Shown here one piece after another: positions 35,343 to 46,730 of a stretch of 64,000 bases of DNA. The stretch lies in NCBI RefSeq assembly GCF_027622945.1, contig NZ_JAPZVQ010000003.1, positions 263,422 to 327,421 on the forward strand. Reading direction: 5' to 3'. The position numbers were made by a program, and so were the translations under genes. The notes under the pieces are model-generated. The model did no database searches and had not been told where the DNA came from. It worked only from the letters and a program-made list of their open reading frames with translations. Numbering within the stretch: position 1 is the stretch's first letter; every line of letters starts with the position of its first letter. The stretch comes from Glycomyces lechevalierae. Its GTDB lineage: Bacteria; Actinomycetota; Actinomycetes; Mycobacteriales; Micromonosporaceae.

Positions 35343-36172
35343 CCTGGTCACAGGCCATCGCCGCGGCGGCGAAGCGGCTCGAGGCGGCCGGCGTCCATTC
35401 CCCGCGGAATGACGCCGAGCTGCTGGCCGCCCACGTCTCCGGGCTCAAGCGGGTGCAGTTGCTCATCGCCGACGCGCCCGCCGCCGCGCAGCTCGCGGTC
35501 TTCGACGCGCTCGTCGCGCGTCGCGCCACCCGCGAGCCGCTGCAGCACCTGACCGGTTCGGCCGCGTTCCGCTACGGCGAACTCGCCGTCGGCCCCGGAG
35601 TGTTCGTGCCCCGGCCCGAGACCGAACTGCTCGTGGACTGGGCGCTGACGCGACTTCCCAAGGGCGGCACAGTGATCGACGCGTGCTCCGGATCGGGCGC
35701 GGTCGCGTACGCCATCGCGACCGAGCGGCCCGACGCGACCGTGTGGGCCGTCGAGATCGACCCCGACGCCTTCGAATGGCTCGAATCGAACCTCGACGGC
35801 ACCGGCGCGACCCCGGTCCTGGCCGACGCGACCGCCGCCTCGACCCTGAACGAACTCGACGGCACCGTCGACCTCGTGACCGCGAACCCGCCGTACGTGC
35901 CGTTCGAGATCGAGGTCGCCCCCGAAGTCGAGTTCGACCCGTCCGGCGCGGTCTACGCCGCCGAAGCCGGCCTCGCGGTGATCCAGCCGCTGGCCGTGCG
36001 CGCCGCCCGCTGGCTCAAGCCCGGCGGCTGGTTCGGGTTCGAGCACGACGACACCCACGGCGCGGTCGCGCCCGAGATCCTGGGTGTCACCGGATTCACC
36101 GAGACCGAGGACCACGACGACCTGGCGGGCCGCCCGAGGTTCGCGACCGGAAGGCTAGGCTTGTCGCCGTGA
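35339..36172 (+). CDS. prmC: Release-factor glutamine N5-methyltransferase
   Basis: 277 residues, ATGA overlap with prfA. An N-terminal helical substrate domain (residues ~1-80) is followed by a SAM-binding Rossmann domain with [16 protein letters not shown] (motif I) and the catalytic NPPYVPFE (N183-Y186). Methylates the GGQ glutamine of release factors using SAM. The threonylcarbamoyl-AMP synthase gene follows with a GTGA overlap. Confidence 0.96.
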   Translation: MTWSQAIAAAAKRLEAAGVHSPRNDAELLAAHVSGLKRVQLLIADAPAAAQLAVFDALVARRATREPLQHLTGSAAFRYGELAVGPGVFVPRPETELLVDWALTRLPKGGTVIDACSGSGAVAYAIATERPDATVWAVEIDPDAFEWLESNLDGTGATPVLADATAASTLNELDGTVDLVTANPPYVPFEIEVAPEVEFDPSGAVYAAEAGLAVIQPLAVRAARWLKPGGWFGFEHDDTHGAVAPEILGVTGFTETEDHDDLAGRPRFATGRLGLSP

Positions 36173-36921
36173 GGCTGTTCAATTGCAGGAAGATCAAGGA
36201 CCGCGCGACCGGGCTGAAGTCGGCCGCCAGGGCCGTGACCGGCGGTCGGCTCGTCGTCATCCCCACCGACACCGTGTACGGCATCGGTTGCGACGCGTTC
36301 AATCCCACGGCCGTCAAGGCCCTGCTCGCCGCGAAGGGACGCGGGCGCGACATGGCGCCGCCGGTCCTCATCGGCTCGAAGCGGGCGCTCGACGGCATCG
36401 CCTCGGACATCCCCGACTCCGCCAAGGAGCTCATCGAGGCGTTCTGGCCCGGGCCGCTCACCATCGTGGTGCCCTACACCCCGTCCCTGACTTGGGACCT
36501 CGGTGACACCGACGGCACCGTCGCGGTGCGCATGCCGCTGCACCCGCTCGCGCTCGAACTGCTCAAGGAGACCGGCCCGATGGCCGTCTCCTCGGCGAAC
36601 AAGACCGGGCAGCCCCCGGCCGAGACCGCCACGGACGCGAAGGCGCAGCTCGGTTCCGACGTCTCCGTGTACCTGGAGGCCGGCCCGAGCGAGGACAACC
36701 AGCCGTCGACCATCATCGACTGCGTCGCGCACCCGCCGCAGATCCTGCGCCTGGGCGCGCTGAGCCTCGAGCAGATCCGCAAGATCGTGCCCGACACGCT
36801 CGACCGCGACGGCTACGGCCCCGGCCAGGGTCCCGAGGACGACGAGCCGGAGGCGGACGAGGCCGAGGCGGTCGAAGCGGAAGCCGACGAGACCGCCGAG
36901 CCGAAGGCCGACCAGGCGTGA
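36169..36921 (+). CDS. L-threonylcarbamoyladenylate synthase (Sua5/YwlC/TsaC)
   Basis: 250 residues from the GTG overlapping the prmC stop. Core: GGRLVVIPTDTVYGIGCDAF, AAKGRGRDMAPPVLIG, and PMAVSSANKTGQPPAET. Makes threonylcarbamoyl-AMP for the t6A modification of ANN-decoding tRNAs. Residues ~215-250 form an acidic Glu/Ala/Asp tail not needed for the fold. Part of the tightly overlapping prfA-prmC-sua5-phosphatase run. Confidence 0.95.
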   Translation: MRLFNCRKIKDRATGLKSAARAVTGGRLVVIPTDTVYGIGCDAFNPTAVKALLAAKGRGRDMAPPVLIGSKRALDGIASDIPDSAKELIEAFWPGPLTIVVPYTPSLTWDLGDTDGTVAVRMPLHPLALELLKETGPMAVSSANKTGQPPAETATDAKAQLGSDVSVYLEAGPSEDNQPSTIIDCVAHPPQILRLGALSLEQIRKIVPDTLDRDGYGPGQGPEDDEPEADEAEAVEAEADETAEPKADQA

Positions 36922-37466
36922 CCTCGCCCTTCACCGTCCTGCATGTGTGCACCGGCAACATCTGCCGGTCGCCCATGTCCGAGCGCATCCTCGCCGGGCT
37001 CACCGGCGAGGACGTGTACAACCACGGCGCGGGCATCTCGGCCTACCACGAGGGCGAGAACATGCAGAACAACGCGATGACCGAGCTCGAGTCGCGCGGG
37101 TACGACCCCGACGGCCACCGGGCCCGGCACCTCCTGCGCGAACACGTCGAGGCCTCGGACCTCATCCTCGTCGCCACGATCGGGCACCTGGACTACATCG
37201 CCGAGCGCTTCCCCGAAGCGGTCGCGAAGACGTTCCTCGTCCGCTCGTTCGGGCCGATGGCCGCCGACCTCGCCGACTCGCTGCCCGACGGTGACACGGC
37301 CGTGCGCGGCAAGGCGCTCGTCGACGCGGCCGACGCGCGCCGCGGTGGCTACGACGAGCTCGACCTCGCCGACCCGTGGGGGATGAGCCAGACCGTCTAC
37401 GCCAAGATCGCCGACCAGCTCGAGACCGCGCTGAAGCCCGTCGCGTCCGCATTGGAACCGCGCTGA
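36918..37466 (+). CDS. Low-molecular-weight protein-tyrosine phosphatase
   Basis: 182 residues from GTG (GTGA overlap). Active-site loop VCTGNICRSPMSE with nucleophile C11 and R17 (C-x5-R) directly at the N-terminus, as in this family. The general-acid Asp is likely in the later DLADPWG segment. In other bacteria it acts on phosphotyrosine or phosphoarginine proteins, often of polysaccharide export. In many actinobacteria a WecA-like gene sits between sua5 and the ATP synthase genes; here this phosphatase is there instead. Confidence 0.92.
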   Translation: MTSPFTVLHVCTGNICRSPMSERILAGLTGEDVYNHGAGISAYHEGENMQNNAMTELESRGYDPDGHRARHLLREHVEASDLILVATIGHLDYIAERFPEAVAKTFLVRSFGPMAADLADSLPDGDTAVRGKALVDAADARRGGYDELDLADPWGMSQTVYAKIADQLETALKPVASALEPR

Positions 37467-37867
37467 TGCACAAGGTCAAAGGGTTCTTGAAGCCGTGCTT
37501 CATCGCCGCCGCGTTCGCGGCATCGATCGCTGCGGTCATCGGCGGGATCACAGCCGGCGGGACCGGCGCGTGGGCCGCTCCTGCCGGAGTAGCCTTGGCG
37601 GCCTTGGGGTTCGCGGGATCTGCGGCGGCCGTCGCATTCGCGGAGACCTTTGACCTGCGTCTCACTCTTCCTATGGCGTTGATCACTTATTCGGTCAAAC
37701 TCGCCCTTGTCATGACGATCCTCTCCATCGTCAAAACCGCTCTGCCCGACGCGCTGCTGCCGTTCGCCTACGGCGTCGTCGGCGGCGCCGTCGTGTGGCT
37801 CGCGACGCAGGTCGTCTGGGCCTACAGGGCCAAAATCCCCTATATCGAGCTGGATTCGCGTTCTTGA
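37466..37867 (+). CDS. Small membrane protein, AtpI-like (ATP synthase protein I position)
   Basis: 133 residues, start overlapping the phosphatase stop (TGATG). Four hydrophobic segments, from CFIAAAFAASIAAVIGGITA to LLPFAYGVVGGAVVWLATQVVWAY, with little soluble part. Position and topology fit the variable AtpI-type protein that precedes atpB and helps assemble the c-ring. Sequence similarity to named families is weak, so this rests mainly on position. Confidence 0.7.
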   Translation: MHKVKGFLKPCFIAAAFAASIAAVIGGITAGGTGAWAAPAGVALAALGFAGSAAAVAFAETFDLRLTLPMALITYSVKLALVMTILSIVKTALPDALLPFAYGVVGGAVVWLATQVVWAYRAKIPYIELDSRS

Positions 37868-37910
37868 CGAATTCTTGACGCCCCACGCGACACGCGGTGT
37901 TTCCTAGAGG

Positions 37911-37983
37911 TTGACAACACTGCACTGATGGCGCTCATCTCAGCGAACCCGCTGGGCAGTTCCTGTGTAGTAGCTGTTAGAGT
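37911..37983 (+). promoter_or_regulatory. Region with promoter-like elements before the ATP synthase genes
   Basis: A consensus TTGACA lies at 37911-37916, but the -10 region at the right distance is poor. A separate TAGAGT at 37978-37983 ends ten bases before the ATG at 37994. Either may drive the ATP synthase operon apart from the upstream genes. Confidence 0.3.
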
Positions 37984-37993
37984 TCAGCTCGAC

Positions 37994-38212
37994 ATGGCCG
38001 ACATGGAACCCCCCGATCGCAAGCCCCAGCCGGACGGTTCGGACATGGGCTGGCGCGCGCTGGGATATCTGCTATCCGGGCTCATCTTCTGGGGTGGTCT
38101 CGGATACCTGGTCGACCTTTGGCTCGGACTGCCCAAAGTCGGGCTCCTGGTAGGGATGCTTGTCGGTGCTGCAGCAGGAATCTACCTGCTGATCAAGCAG
38201 ATGTCGCCGTAA
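37994..38212 (+). CDS. AtpZ/AtpI-type two-helix membrane protein
   Basis: 72 residues from ATG 37994, which gives a short hydrophilic start (MADMEPPDRKPQPDGSD) followed by two helices, LGYLLSGLIFWGGLGYLVDL and VGLLVGMLVGAAAGIYLLI. This is the F1Fo-ATPase AtpZ/AtpI (PF09527-like) pattern. Such proteins assist c-ring assembly or Mg2+/Ca2+ handling near the enzyme. An ATG at 37928 in frame would add 22 residues but lacks a ribosome site. Confidence 0.8.
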   Translation: MADMEPPDRKPQPDGSDMGWRALGYLLSGLIFWGGLGYLVDLWLGLPKVGLLVGMLVGAAAGIYLLIKQMSP

Positions 38213-38245
38213 CTTGACCGACACTGACTGAGAGGCGTGACTCGC

Positions 38246-39058
38246 GTGACCGACTCAGCCACCGTGCTGGCCGAAGGGGAATCCCACTTTCCGCCCGGCC
38301 TTCACAACTTTGACTTCCGTGACTGGTTCACCGGGCTCAGCGACACTGCCCTCGCCCACATGTTCACCACCATCACCTTCGGGGTGTGGGCCTCTGTAGC
38401 GGTCTTGATCGTCTTCTTCCTGTGGGCGTACCGCAAGCCCCAGATCGTGCCGACCAAGAAGCAGTGGATCGCCGAATCCGCCTACGGGTTCATCCGCAAC
38501 ACCGTCGCCATCGACCAGATGGGCAAGAAGGAGGGCGTGCGCTTCGCCCCCTACCTCGCGACGCTGTTCCTGTTCATCCTGGTCATGAACTTCTGGGCCA
38601 TCGTGCCCGGCATCCAGATCTCCCCGAACTCGCACATCGCGTTCCCGCTGATGCTCGGCGTGCTCTCGTGGGTCGTCTACATGTTCGTGGGCTTCAAGAA
38701 GCACGGCTTCATCGGCTTCCTGAAGATGACCTGCGTGCCCCCGGGGGCGCCCTGGTTCATCTACCCGCTGCTGATCCCGATCGAGTTCCTGCAGAACATC
38801 ATCCTGCGACCGATCACCCTCGCCCTGCGGCTCTTCGCGAACATGTTCGCCGGCCACCTCATCCTGCTGGTGTTCATCCTCGGCGGCTTCGAGATGCTCA
38901 ACGCGGGCAACATCTTCGTCCAGGGCCTGTCGGTCTTCTCGTTCGCCATGGGCATCGCGATGACCTTCTTCGAGCTCATCGTCATCCTGCTGCAGGCGTA
39001 CGTGTTCACCCTGCTGACGGGCATGTACATCCAGGGGTCCCTCGCGGACGAGCACTAG
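38246..39058 (+). CDS. atpB: ATP synthase Fo subunit a
   Basis: 270 residues from the GTG at 38246, which has GAGAGG about ten bases upstream; a GTG nine bases earlier is also possible. Five to six membrane helices. The key arginine is in ITLALRLFANMFAGHLILLV near the end, forming the proton half-channels against the c-ring. Followed by a 100-base gap before atpE, enough for a strong ribosome site for the highly expressed c subunit. Confidence 0.96.
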   Translation: MTDSATVLAEGESHFPPGLHNFDFRDWFTGLSDTALAHMFTTITFGVWASVAVLIVFFLWAYRKPQIVPTKKQWIAESAYGFIRNTVAIDQMGKKEGVRFAPYLATLFLFILVMNFWAIVPGIQISPNSHIAFPLMLGVLSWVVYMFVGFKKHGFIGFLKMTCVPPGAPWFIYPLLIPIEFLQNIILRPITLALRLFANMFAGHLILLVFILGGFEMLNAGNIFVQGLSVFSFAMGIAMTFFELIVILLQAYVFTLLTGMYIQGSLADEH

Positions 39059-39158
39059 CGCTCCCCGAGCTTCCACCCCTCAACCACACAGTTTTCGCAA
39101 TTGAAGAACAACGTGCGCGTGACGGACACGCCACGCTGACACCTAGGAGAAAAACGCC

Positions 39159-39365
39159 ATGGAAGGCAGCCTCAACGTCGTCGGTTACGGCCTCGCTGCG
39201 ATCGGCCCCGGTATCGGTGTCGCCCTGATCTTCGCCGCGTGGATCACCGCCACCGCTCGTCAGCCCGAGTCGGCCGGTATCACCCGCCCGATGCTGTTCA
39301 TGGGCTTCGCCCTCGTCGAGGTGCTGGCCCTGTTCGGCCTGGTCCTCGCGTTCATCAACTCCTAA
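39159..39365 (+). CDS. atpE: ATP synthase Fo subunit c
   Basis: 68 residues, two helices with a polar RQPE loop (residues 34-37). The proton-binding carboxylate is Glu54 in MGFALVEVLALFGLV. Strong ribosome site TAGGAG before the ATG. Forms the rotor ring. Confidence 0.97.
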   Translation: MEGSLNVVGYGLAAIGPGIGVALIFAAWITATARQPESAGITRPMLFMGFALVEVLALFGLVLAFINS

Positions 39366-39386
39366 CCACCACCTTACGGAGCGAAC

Positions 39387-39929
39387 ATGATTCACGCCGC
39401 CGAAGGGGGCACGGCGATTCTCTTCCCGATCTGGCAAGAGATTCTCGTCGGCGCCATCGCCTTCGGTCTGCTGTGCTTCGTGCTCATGAAGTTCGTCTTC
39501 CCCATGATGGAGAAGACCTTCGAGGCACGAGTGGACGCGATCGAAGGCGGCATCGAGCGGGCTGAGCGGGCTCAAGAAGAGGCCAATCAGACCCTCGAGG
39601 AATACCGTCGCAAGCTCGCCACCGCGCAGGAAGAGGCCGCCGCGATTCGCGACGAGGCTCGTGCCGACGCTGTGGCGGCCAAGGAGGAGATCCTCGTCTC
39701 CGCCCGCGAAGAGGCCAACCGCGTGATCGCGGCCGGCCACGCGCAGATCGAGGCCTCTCGCCAGCAGCTCGTCCGCGAGCTGCGCAGCGAGGTCGGCAAC
39801 CTGGCCGTCGACCTGGCCGGGAAGATCATCGGCCAGCGTCTCGCCGGCGACGCCGACACGACGGCGACTGTGGACCAGTTCCTGTCCCAGATCGCCGACG
39901 ACACGGCCGAGACGAGCGGAGCGCGCTGA
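39387..39929 (+). CDS. atpF: ATP synthase Fo subunit b
   Basis: 180 residues: one N-terminal membrane helix (ILVGAIAFGLLCFVLMKFVF), then a long charged coiled coil (residues ~40-150) that forms the peripheral stalk. Its stop overlaps the atpH start (TGATG). Here b and delta are separate genes, unlike the b-delta fusion of mycobacteria. Confidence 0.96.
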   Translation: MIHAAEGGTAILFPIWQEILVGAIAFGLLCFVLMKFVFPMMEKTFEARVDAIEGGIERAERAQEEANQTLEEYRRKLATAQEEAAAIRDEARADAVAAKEEILVSAREEANRVIAAGHAQIEASRQQLVRELRSEVGNLAVDLAGKIIGQRLAGDADTTATVDQFLSQIADDTAETSGAR

Positions 39930-40750
39930 TGTCGACGACTGGACGCGAAAGCATCGAGGCCGGCCGGGCCGTGCTGGAGGCCGCTGCCTCCGGCGCCTCG
40001 GCCGAGCAGCTCACCGAGTGCGGCGATCAGCTGCTGGGAGTGACGAGGTTCCTCGTCGACCAGCCTCGGCTGCGTCGCGCCCTGTCCGACCCCGCCCGCA
40101 CGGCGGACGACCGGGAGGGCCTGGTCCGCGGGCTCATCGCGGGCCAAGTGGGCGAGACCGCCGCTGACGTGGTGGCCACGCTCGTGCGCGGCCGCTGGGG
40201 CAAGCCGTCCGAACTGGTCGACGGCACCGAGCAGCTCGCCGTCAAGGCGCTGCTGCTCGCCGCGGCCAAGGACGGCAGCCTGGCCAACGTTGAAGACGAG
40301 CTGTTCCGCTTCGGGCGGCTCGTCGACGGCGACGCCGAACTGGCCTCGGCCCTGGGCGCTTCGGGCACCGACCCGAAGGGCCGGGCCGAGCTCGTCGAGC
40401 GCCTGCTCGCGGGCAAGGCCGAGCCGGTGACGGTGAAGCTGGCGTCCGCCTCGTGCTTCGGCATCGGCGGGCGCAGCTTTCACGCCTCGCTGGCCCACCT
40501 CGTCGAGGCCGCTGCCGCGGCCCGCGACGAGGCCGTGGCCTACGTGACCGTGGCACGCCCGCTCGACGAGGCCGGGGAGCGTCAGCTCGCCGCCAAGCTC
40601 ACCCTGGTCTACGGGCGCCCTGTGGGGCTCAAGATCACGGTCGACCCCGCGATCGTCGGAGGCATCCGAGTGCAAGTCGGCTCGGAGCTGTGGGACGGTT
40701 CCGTCTCGCGCCGCCTCGACGAAGCCCGCCAATCCTTGGCCGGACGTTGA
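39929..40750 (+). CDS. atpH: ATP synthase F1 subunit delta
   Basis: 273 residues, longer than the ~180 of most bacteria but normal for actinobacteria. An N-terminal helical domain ([11 protein letters not shown] to [11 protein letters not shown]) is followed by an extra middle segment and the C-terminal OSCP signature [31 protein letters not shown], split here across the last 45 residues. Connects the F1 head to the peripheral stalk. Confidence 0.95.
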   Translation: MSTTGRESIEAGRAVLEAAASGASAEQLTECGDQLLGVTRFLVDQPRLRRALSDPARTADDREGLVRGLIAGQVGETAADVVATLVRGRWGKPSELVDGTEQLAVKALLLAAAKDGSLANVEDELFRFGRLVDGDAELASALGASGTDPKGRAELVERLLAGKAEPVTVKLASASCFGIGGRSFHASLAHLVEAAAAARDEAVAYVTVARPLDEAGERQLAAKLTLVYGRPVGLKITVDPAIVGGIRVQVGSELWDGSVSRRLDEARQSLAGR

Positions 40751-40784
40751 TCCAGCCGGTAATGACAGAAAGGTAAACGTTCAG

Positions 40785-42419
40785 ATGGCTGAATTGACCA
40801 TCTCCTCTGACGAGATCCGTAGCGCGCTCGACGCCTACGTCTCGTCTTACCGGCCGGAGATCACCCGCGAAGAGGTCGGTACCGTCACCTCCGCCGGCGA
40901 CGGCATCGCCGTCGTCGAGGGCCTGCCCTCCGTCATGGCCAACGAGCTCCTGGAGTTCGAGGGCGGCGTGATGGGCCTGGCCCTGAACCTCGACGTCCGC
41001 GAGATCGGCGCCGTCCTCCTGGGCGACCCGGTCAAGGTCGGCGAGGGCCAGTCCGTCAAGCGCACCGGCAAGGTTCTCTCCGTGCCGGTGGGCGACAAGT
41101 TCCTGGGCCGCGTCGTCGACGCCCTGGGCAACCCCATCGACGACCTGGGCGAGATCGAGGCCGAGACCGAGCGCGAGCTCGAAGCCCAGGCCCCCAACGT
41201 CGTCAGCCGTCAGTCGGTGTTCGAGCCGGTCGAGACCGGCATCAAGGCCATCGACTCGATGACCCCGATCGGGCGCGGCCAGCGCCAGCTGATCATCGGC
41301 GACCGCAAGACCGGCAAGACGCAGGTCGCGATCGACACGATCATCAACCAGCGGGCCAACTGGGAGTCCGGCGACCCCGACAAGCAGCTGCGCTGCATCT
41401 ACGTCGCGGTCGGCCAGAAGGGCTCCACGGTCGCCGGCATCAAGGGCATGCTCGAGGCGCACGGCGCGATGGAGTACACCACCATCGTCGCGGCGAACGC
41501 CGACGAGCCGGCGGGTCTGAAGTACCTGGCGCCCTATACCGGTTCGGCCATCGGCCAGCACTGGATGTACGGCGGCAAGCACGTCCTCATCGTCTTCGAC
41601 GACCTGTCGAAGCAGGCCGAGGCGTACCGGACCGTGTCGCTGCTGCTGCGTCGTCCCCCGGGCCGCGAGGCCTTCCCCGGTGACGTCTTCTACCTGCACT
41701 CCCGTCTCCTCGAGCGCTGCGCGAAGCTCTCGGACGAGCTGGGCGGCGGTTCGATGACGGGTCTGCCGATCATCGAGACCAAGGCCGGCGACATCTCGCA
41801 GTTCATCCCGACCAACGTCATCTCGATCACCGACGGCCAGGTGTACCTCGAAGAGGGCCTGTTCAACTCGGGTGTGCGTCCGGCGATCAACGTCGGTACG
41901 TCCGTCTCCCGTGTCGGTGGCGCCGCGCAGACCAAGGGCATGCGCTCGGTCGCCGGTTCGCTGCGTCTGGACCTGGCCCAGTACCGCGACCTGGAGGCCT
42001 TCGCGGCCTTCGCTTCCGACCTGGACGCCGCGTCGCGGGCCCAGCTGGACCGCGGTCTGCGCATGGTCGAGCTCCTCAAGCAGGGTGTGGCCGAGCCGCT
42101 CCCGATGGGCGAGGAGACCATCTCGATCTGGGCCGGCACCGCCGGCGAGCTCGACGACATCCCCGTCGGGGAGGTGCGCCGTTTCGAGAGCGAGTTCCTC
42201 ACCTACATGCGCGCCAACCACAAGGACGTCGTCGCGCAGCTCACCGTCGGCAAGGACAAGGTGGCAGGCGACATCGAGGACACCCTCAAGCGCGCCGTCG
42301 CCAAGTTCAAGAAGATGTTCAAGGCCAACGCCGACAGCCTGCACGTGACCGACACCGCTGAAGACGCCCTCGAGGGCGACGTGGACGTCGAGACCGTCAA
42401 GCGCGTCAAGAAGGGTTAG
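40785..42419 (+). CDS. atpA: ATP synthase F1 subunit alpha
   Basis: 544 residues. P-loop [18 protein letters not shown], the alpha signature region [14 protein letters not shown], and the [11 protein letters not shown] catalytic-interface segment. The C-terminus extends about 30 residues past the usual end, as in other actinobacteria. Non-catalytic nucleotide-binding subunit of the hexamer. Confidence 0.97.
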   Translation: MAELTISSDEIRSALDAYVSSYRPEITREEVGTVTSAGDGIAVVEGLPSVMANELLEFEGGVMGLALNLDVREIGAVLLGDPVKVGEGQSVKRTGKVLSVPVGDKFLGRVVDALGNPIDDLGEIEAETERELEAQAPNVVSRQSVFEPVETGIKAIDSMTPIGRGQRQLIIGDRKTGKTQVAIDTIINQRANWESGDPDKQLRCIYVAVGQKGSTVAGIKGMLEAHGAMEYTTIVAANADEPAGLKYLAPYTGSAIGQHWMYGGKHVLIVFDDLSKQAEAYRTVSLLLRRPPGREAFPGDVFYLHSRLLERCAKLSDELGGGSMTGLPIIETKAGDISQFIPTNVISITDGQVYLEEGLFNSGVRPAINVGTSVSRVGGAAQTKGMRSVAGSLRLDLAQYRDLEAFAAFASDLDAASRAQLDRGLRMVELLKQGVAEPLPMGEETISIWAGTAGELDDIPVGEVRRFESEFLTYMRANHKDVVAQLTVGKDKVAGDIEDTLKRAVAKFKKMFKANADSLHVTDTAEDALEGDVDVETVKRVKKG

Positions 42420-42421
42420 CC

Positions 42422-44790
<2,369 letters not shown>

Positions 44791-44814
44791 CCTTTCTCTG
44801 CAGCGCTTGACGGG

Positions 44815-44847
44815 AGCGGCCCCGGAACCAATGGTTCCGGGGCCGCT
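44815..44847 (+). terminator. Hairpin terminator after atpD
   Basis: AGCGGCCCCGGAACCA pairs perfectly (16 bp) with TGGTTCCGGGGCCGCT across one unpaired base, followed by TTCCC. Nearly the same hairpin occurs at 46687-46720. Confidence 0.85.
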
Positions 44848-44988
44848 TTCCCATGTCTAGGGGGAGTCTTCGAGGGGCGCCCGCAACGTCGGCGGTTTAC
44901 CACACTCTTCTCAAGCTGGCCAGAGGAGGCTAAGGTTCGGCCATCAACATTTCATAACGAAGTTCTCGTGTCGCTGGTCTCAGTAACA

Positions 44989-45010
44989 CATAATGTGCGA
45001 TTATCGCAAC
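44989..45010 (+). promoter_or_regulatory. Promoter -10 and imperfect palindrome before the XRE-ImmA gene
   Basis: CATAAT (44989-44994) is a good -10 box. Directly after it lies TGCGA-TTA-TCGCA (44996-45008), with further complementary ATGT/ACAT bases outside. A palindrome at the transcript start of an XRE-type regulator is the usual place for its own operator. Confidence 0.5.
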
Positions 45011-46114
45011 ATGAAGCTTGACGATGGATGGGCCGCGATTGGCGAACGTGTCCGCAGGATACGGGTAGCGACAGGCCTGACCCAGGCTGAGCTTGCGGAC
45101 GCCATTGGCTTGGACGATCGAAGTGCCGTGTCGAAGATCGAACGCGGAGAGCGCCGTATCGATGGGATGGAGCTCGTCGGCCTCGGCCGGGCGCTCAAGG
45201 TGCCGCTCGATCATTTCATCGAGGATCCTCCTCAGGTCTTCGCCCGGCGCAGCAGCGCCTTGGTGGCAGAGGAGACCACCGAGGACGAAACTGCGATGTT
45301 CCGGCTTCAAACCGCCCTGGTGGCCTGGAGGAACGATGTTCGCCAGCTGATCGGCTTCGGCGTGCTGAAGGTCCGGAAGCCGCTCCTGTATCCGGGCGCT
45401 CAGGAGCGCCAGGACGATGGGCGAGAAGCGGCTCGGTGGCTTCGAAAACGGTTGAATCTCGCTAGCGAGCCGATCGAGACGCTCATGCGCCCGGCTGAAG
45501 CCGTCGGCCTCCTCTACGCGGTGATGGTGCTGGACGGGGAGAAGAATGACGAAGGCGCGAGTCTCAACGCCGGTGACTTCTCGGTGGCGATCCTCAATCG
45601 CCAGTCTGACGTCGGTAGACGCCGAGCGACCGCAGCCCATGAACTCGGCCATGTGCTCCTAGGGGACGACTTCAGTACTGATATCGGAGTCCACGCTTCC
45701 AAGGAGGACCGCGAGGCCGTGATCGATGCCTTCGCTTCCGAGTTTCTCCTGCCTGCGGTCGTGCTCAAACGCTTTGCTGTCGGGTTGAACCGCACCGACC
45801 TGATACGTCTGGCAGCGGAGTACAAGGTTTCCTGGTCACTGGCCATCAGGCAAGCGGAGCTCGCCGAAGTGATCAGTGACCGCGATGCGAAAGACTGGGC
45901 TGGGCAGACCCCGACCTACACCGAGTTCATGGACTCCCTGGGCTGGGCCCCACAACCTGACCTGGAGAAGGTGGTGGTCTCCCCTTCGGTGGCTCATGCG
46001 GTCATGACGGCGTATTCACGGAGTCTGATCTCCGCGGACCGCGCCGTCGAGATGATGCGCGGTCAAATCCGGAGAGACCAGTTGCCTGAGGTCGACGAGG
46101 TCGACAGCCTGTGA
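45011..46114 (+). CDS. XRE helix-turn-helix regulator fused to an ImmA/IrrE metallopeptidase
   Basis: 367 residues. Residues ~10-65 are an XRE domain (IRVATGLTQAELADAIGLDD, then AVSKIERGERRIDGME). Residues ~170-290 are the ImmA/IrrE (COG2856) zinc peptidase with H210-E-L-G-H214 (AAHELGHVLLGDDF) and a distal Glu in FASEFLLPAVVL. Such fusions repress an operon and cleave a partner regulator on a signal. The start at 45011 is chosen because the family begins about there; an in-frame ATG at 44993 overlaps the operator palindrome. GTGA overlap with the PIN-like gene makes a two-gene module. Confidence 0.9.
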   Translation: MKLDDGWAAIGERVRRIRVATGLTQAELADAIGLDDRSAVSKIERGERRIDGMELVGLGRALKVPLDHFIEDPPQVFARRSSALVAEETTEDETAMFRLQTALVAWRNDVRQLIGFGVLKVRKPLLYPGAQERQDDGREAARWLRKRLNLASEPIETLMRPAEAVGLLYAVMVLDGEKNDEGASLNAGDFSVAILNRQSDVGRRRATAAHELGHVLLGDDFSTDIGVHASKEDREAVIDAFASEFLLPAVVLKRFAVGLNRTDLIRLAAEYKVSWSLAIRQAELAEVISDRDAKDWAGQTPTYTEFMDSLGWAPQPDLEKVVVSPSVAHAVMTAYSRSLISADRAVEMMRGQIRRDQLPEVDEVDSL

Positions 46115-46683
46115 CGGAGAACCTCGATTGCAGCGGTTTCGTTTTCGACACGACTTCCCTGAGCCACTTCGCCCTCATCGATCGGATCGACGTGCTCGGT
46201 GACTTTGTGCGCTCGGTTCCTTGCGGCACTTCTAGTGTCGTTCTGGAGGAGATCAGGCAAGGCGTTTCGAAGCATCCGCAGCTCGGCGCTATTTCGGGTC
46301 AACAGTGGTTGGCGCACCATCGAATCGATGACAGTATTGCGCGCCTTGGCAGGTTCGTGGAACTGTCCTCTGTGTTCGGAGCGCAGAACGGCCGGAACTT
46401 CGGTGAGGCCAGTGTCCTCGCCGTGGCGATGGAACTCGGAGCCACGGCGATCATCGACGACTTGAGCGCCAAGCGAGTGGCCCTGGCGCACTACGGCGCC
46501 GTTCACGGGACCCTCTGGCTCTTGGCCGAGGTTTGGCGGACCGGCGGAGCAACTGAAACGCAACTGTGCAACCTCGTGGATCAGCTCGCGGACTCGGGAA
46601 TGCGTCTCCCATGCAAGGGCGGCGAGTTCCCTGACTTCGTGAAGGGGAACAAGCTCGGCCGGTGGTCAAGAGCCAAGCGTTAG
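46111..46683 (+). CDS. PIN-like domain protein paired with the XRE-ImmA regulator
   Basis: 190 residues from GTG. The start CSGFVFDTTSLSHFALIDRI has the first PIN Asp in FDTT. Next come SSVVLEEIRQGV (second acid), FGEASVLAVAMELGATAIIDD (the E of GEAS and the Asp pair) and AKRVALAHYG, the order of acidic residues in DUF3368-like PIN nucleases. If active it would cut RNA. The pairing with an XRE/ImmA gene resembles predicted toxin-antitoxin arrangements. An RNase role is inferred from motifs only. Confidence 0.75.
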   Translation: MTENLDCSGFVFDTTSLSHFALIDRIDVLGDFVRSVPCGTSSVVLEEIRQGVSKHPQLGAISGQQWLAHHRIDDSIARLGRFVELSSVFGAQNGRNFGEASVLAVAMELGATAIIDDLSAKRVALAHYGAVHGTLWLLAEVWRTGGATETQLCNLVDQLADSGMRLPCKGGEFPDFVKGNKLGRWSRAKR

Positions 46684-46686
46684 CGA

Positions 46687-46720
46687 AGCGGCCCCGGAAC
46701 CATTCGGTTCCGGGGCCGCT
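46687..46720. terminator. Hairpin terminator after the PIN-like gene
   Basis: AGCGGCCCCGGAACC pairs perfectly (15 bp) with GGTTCCGGGGCCGCT around an ATTC loop. The arms are identical to those of the hairpin after atpD, 1.9 kb upstream. It can also end transcription from the convergent GT2 operon. Confidence 0.85.
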
Positions 46721-46730
46721 TGCTGCTTGC

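Noticed and set aside
44791..46730. A hidden or frameshifted atpC after atpD
   Set aside because: No frame on either strand shows the epsilon N-terminal beta-sandwich pattern; the space is filled by a terminator and the XRE-ImmA/PIN genes.
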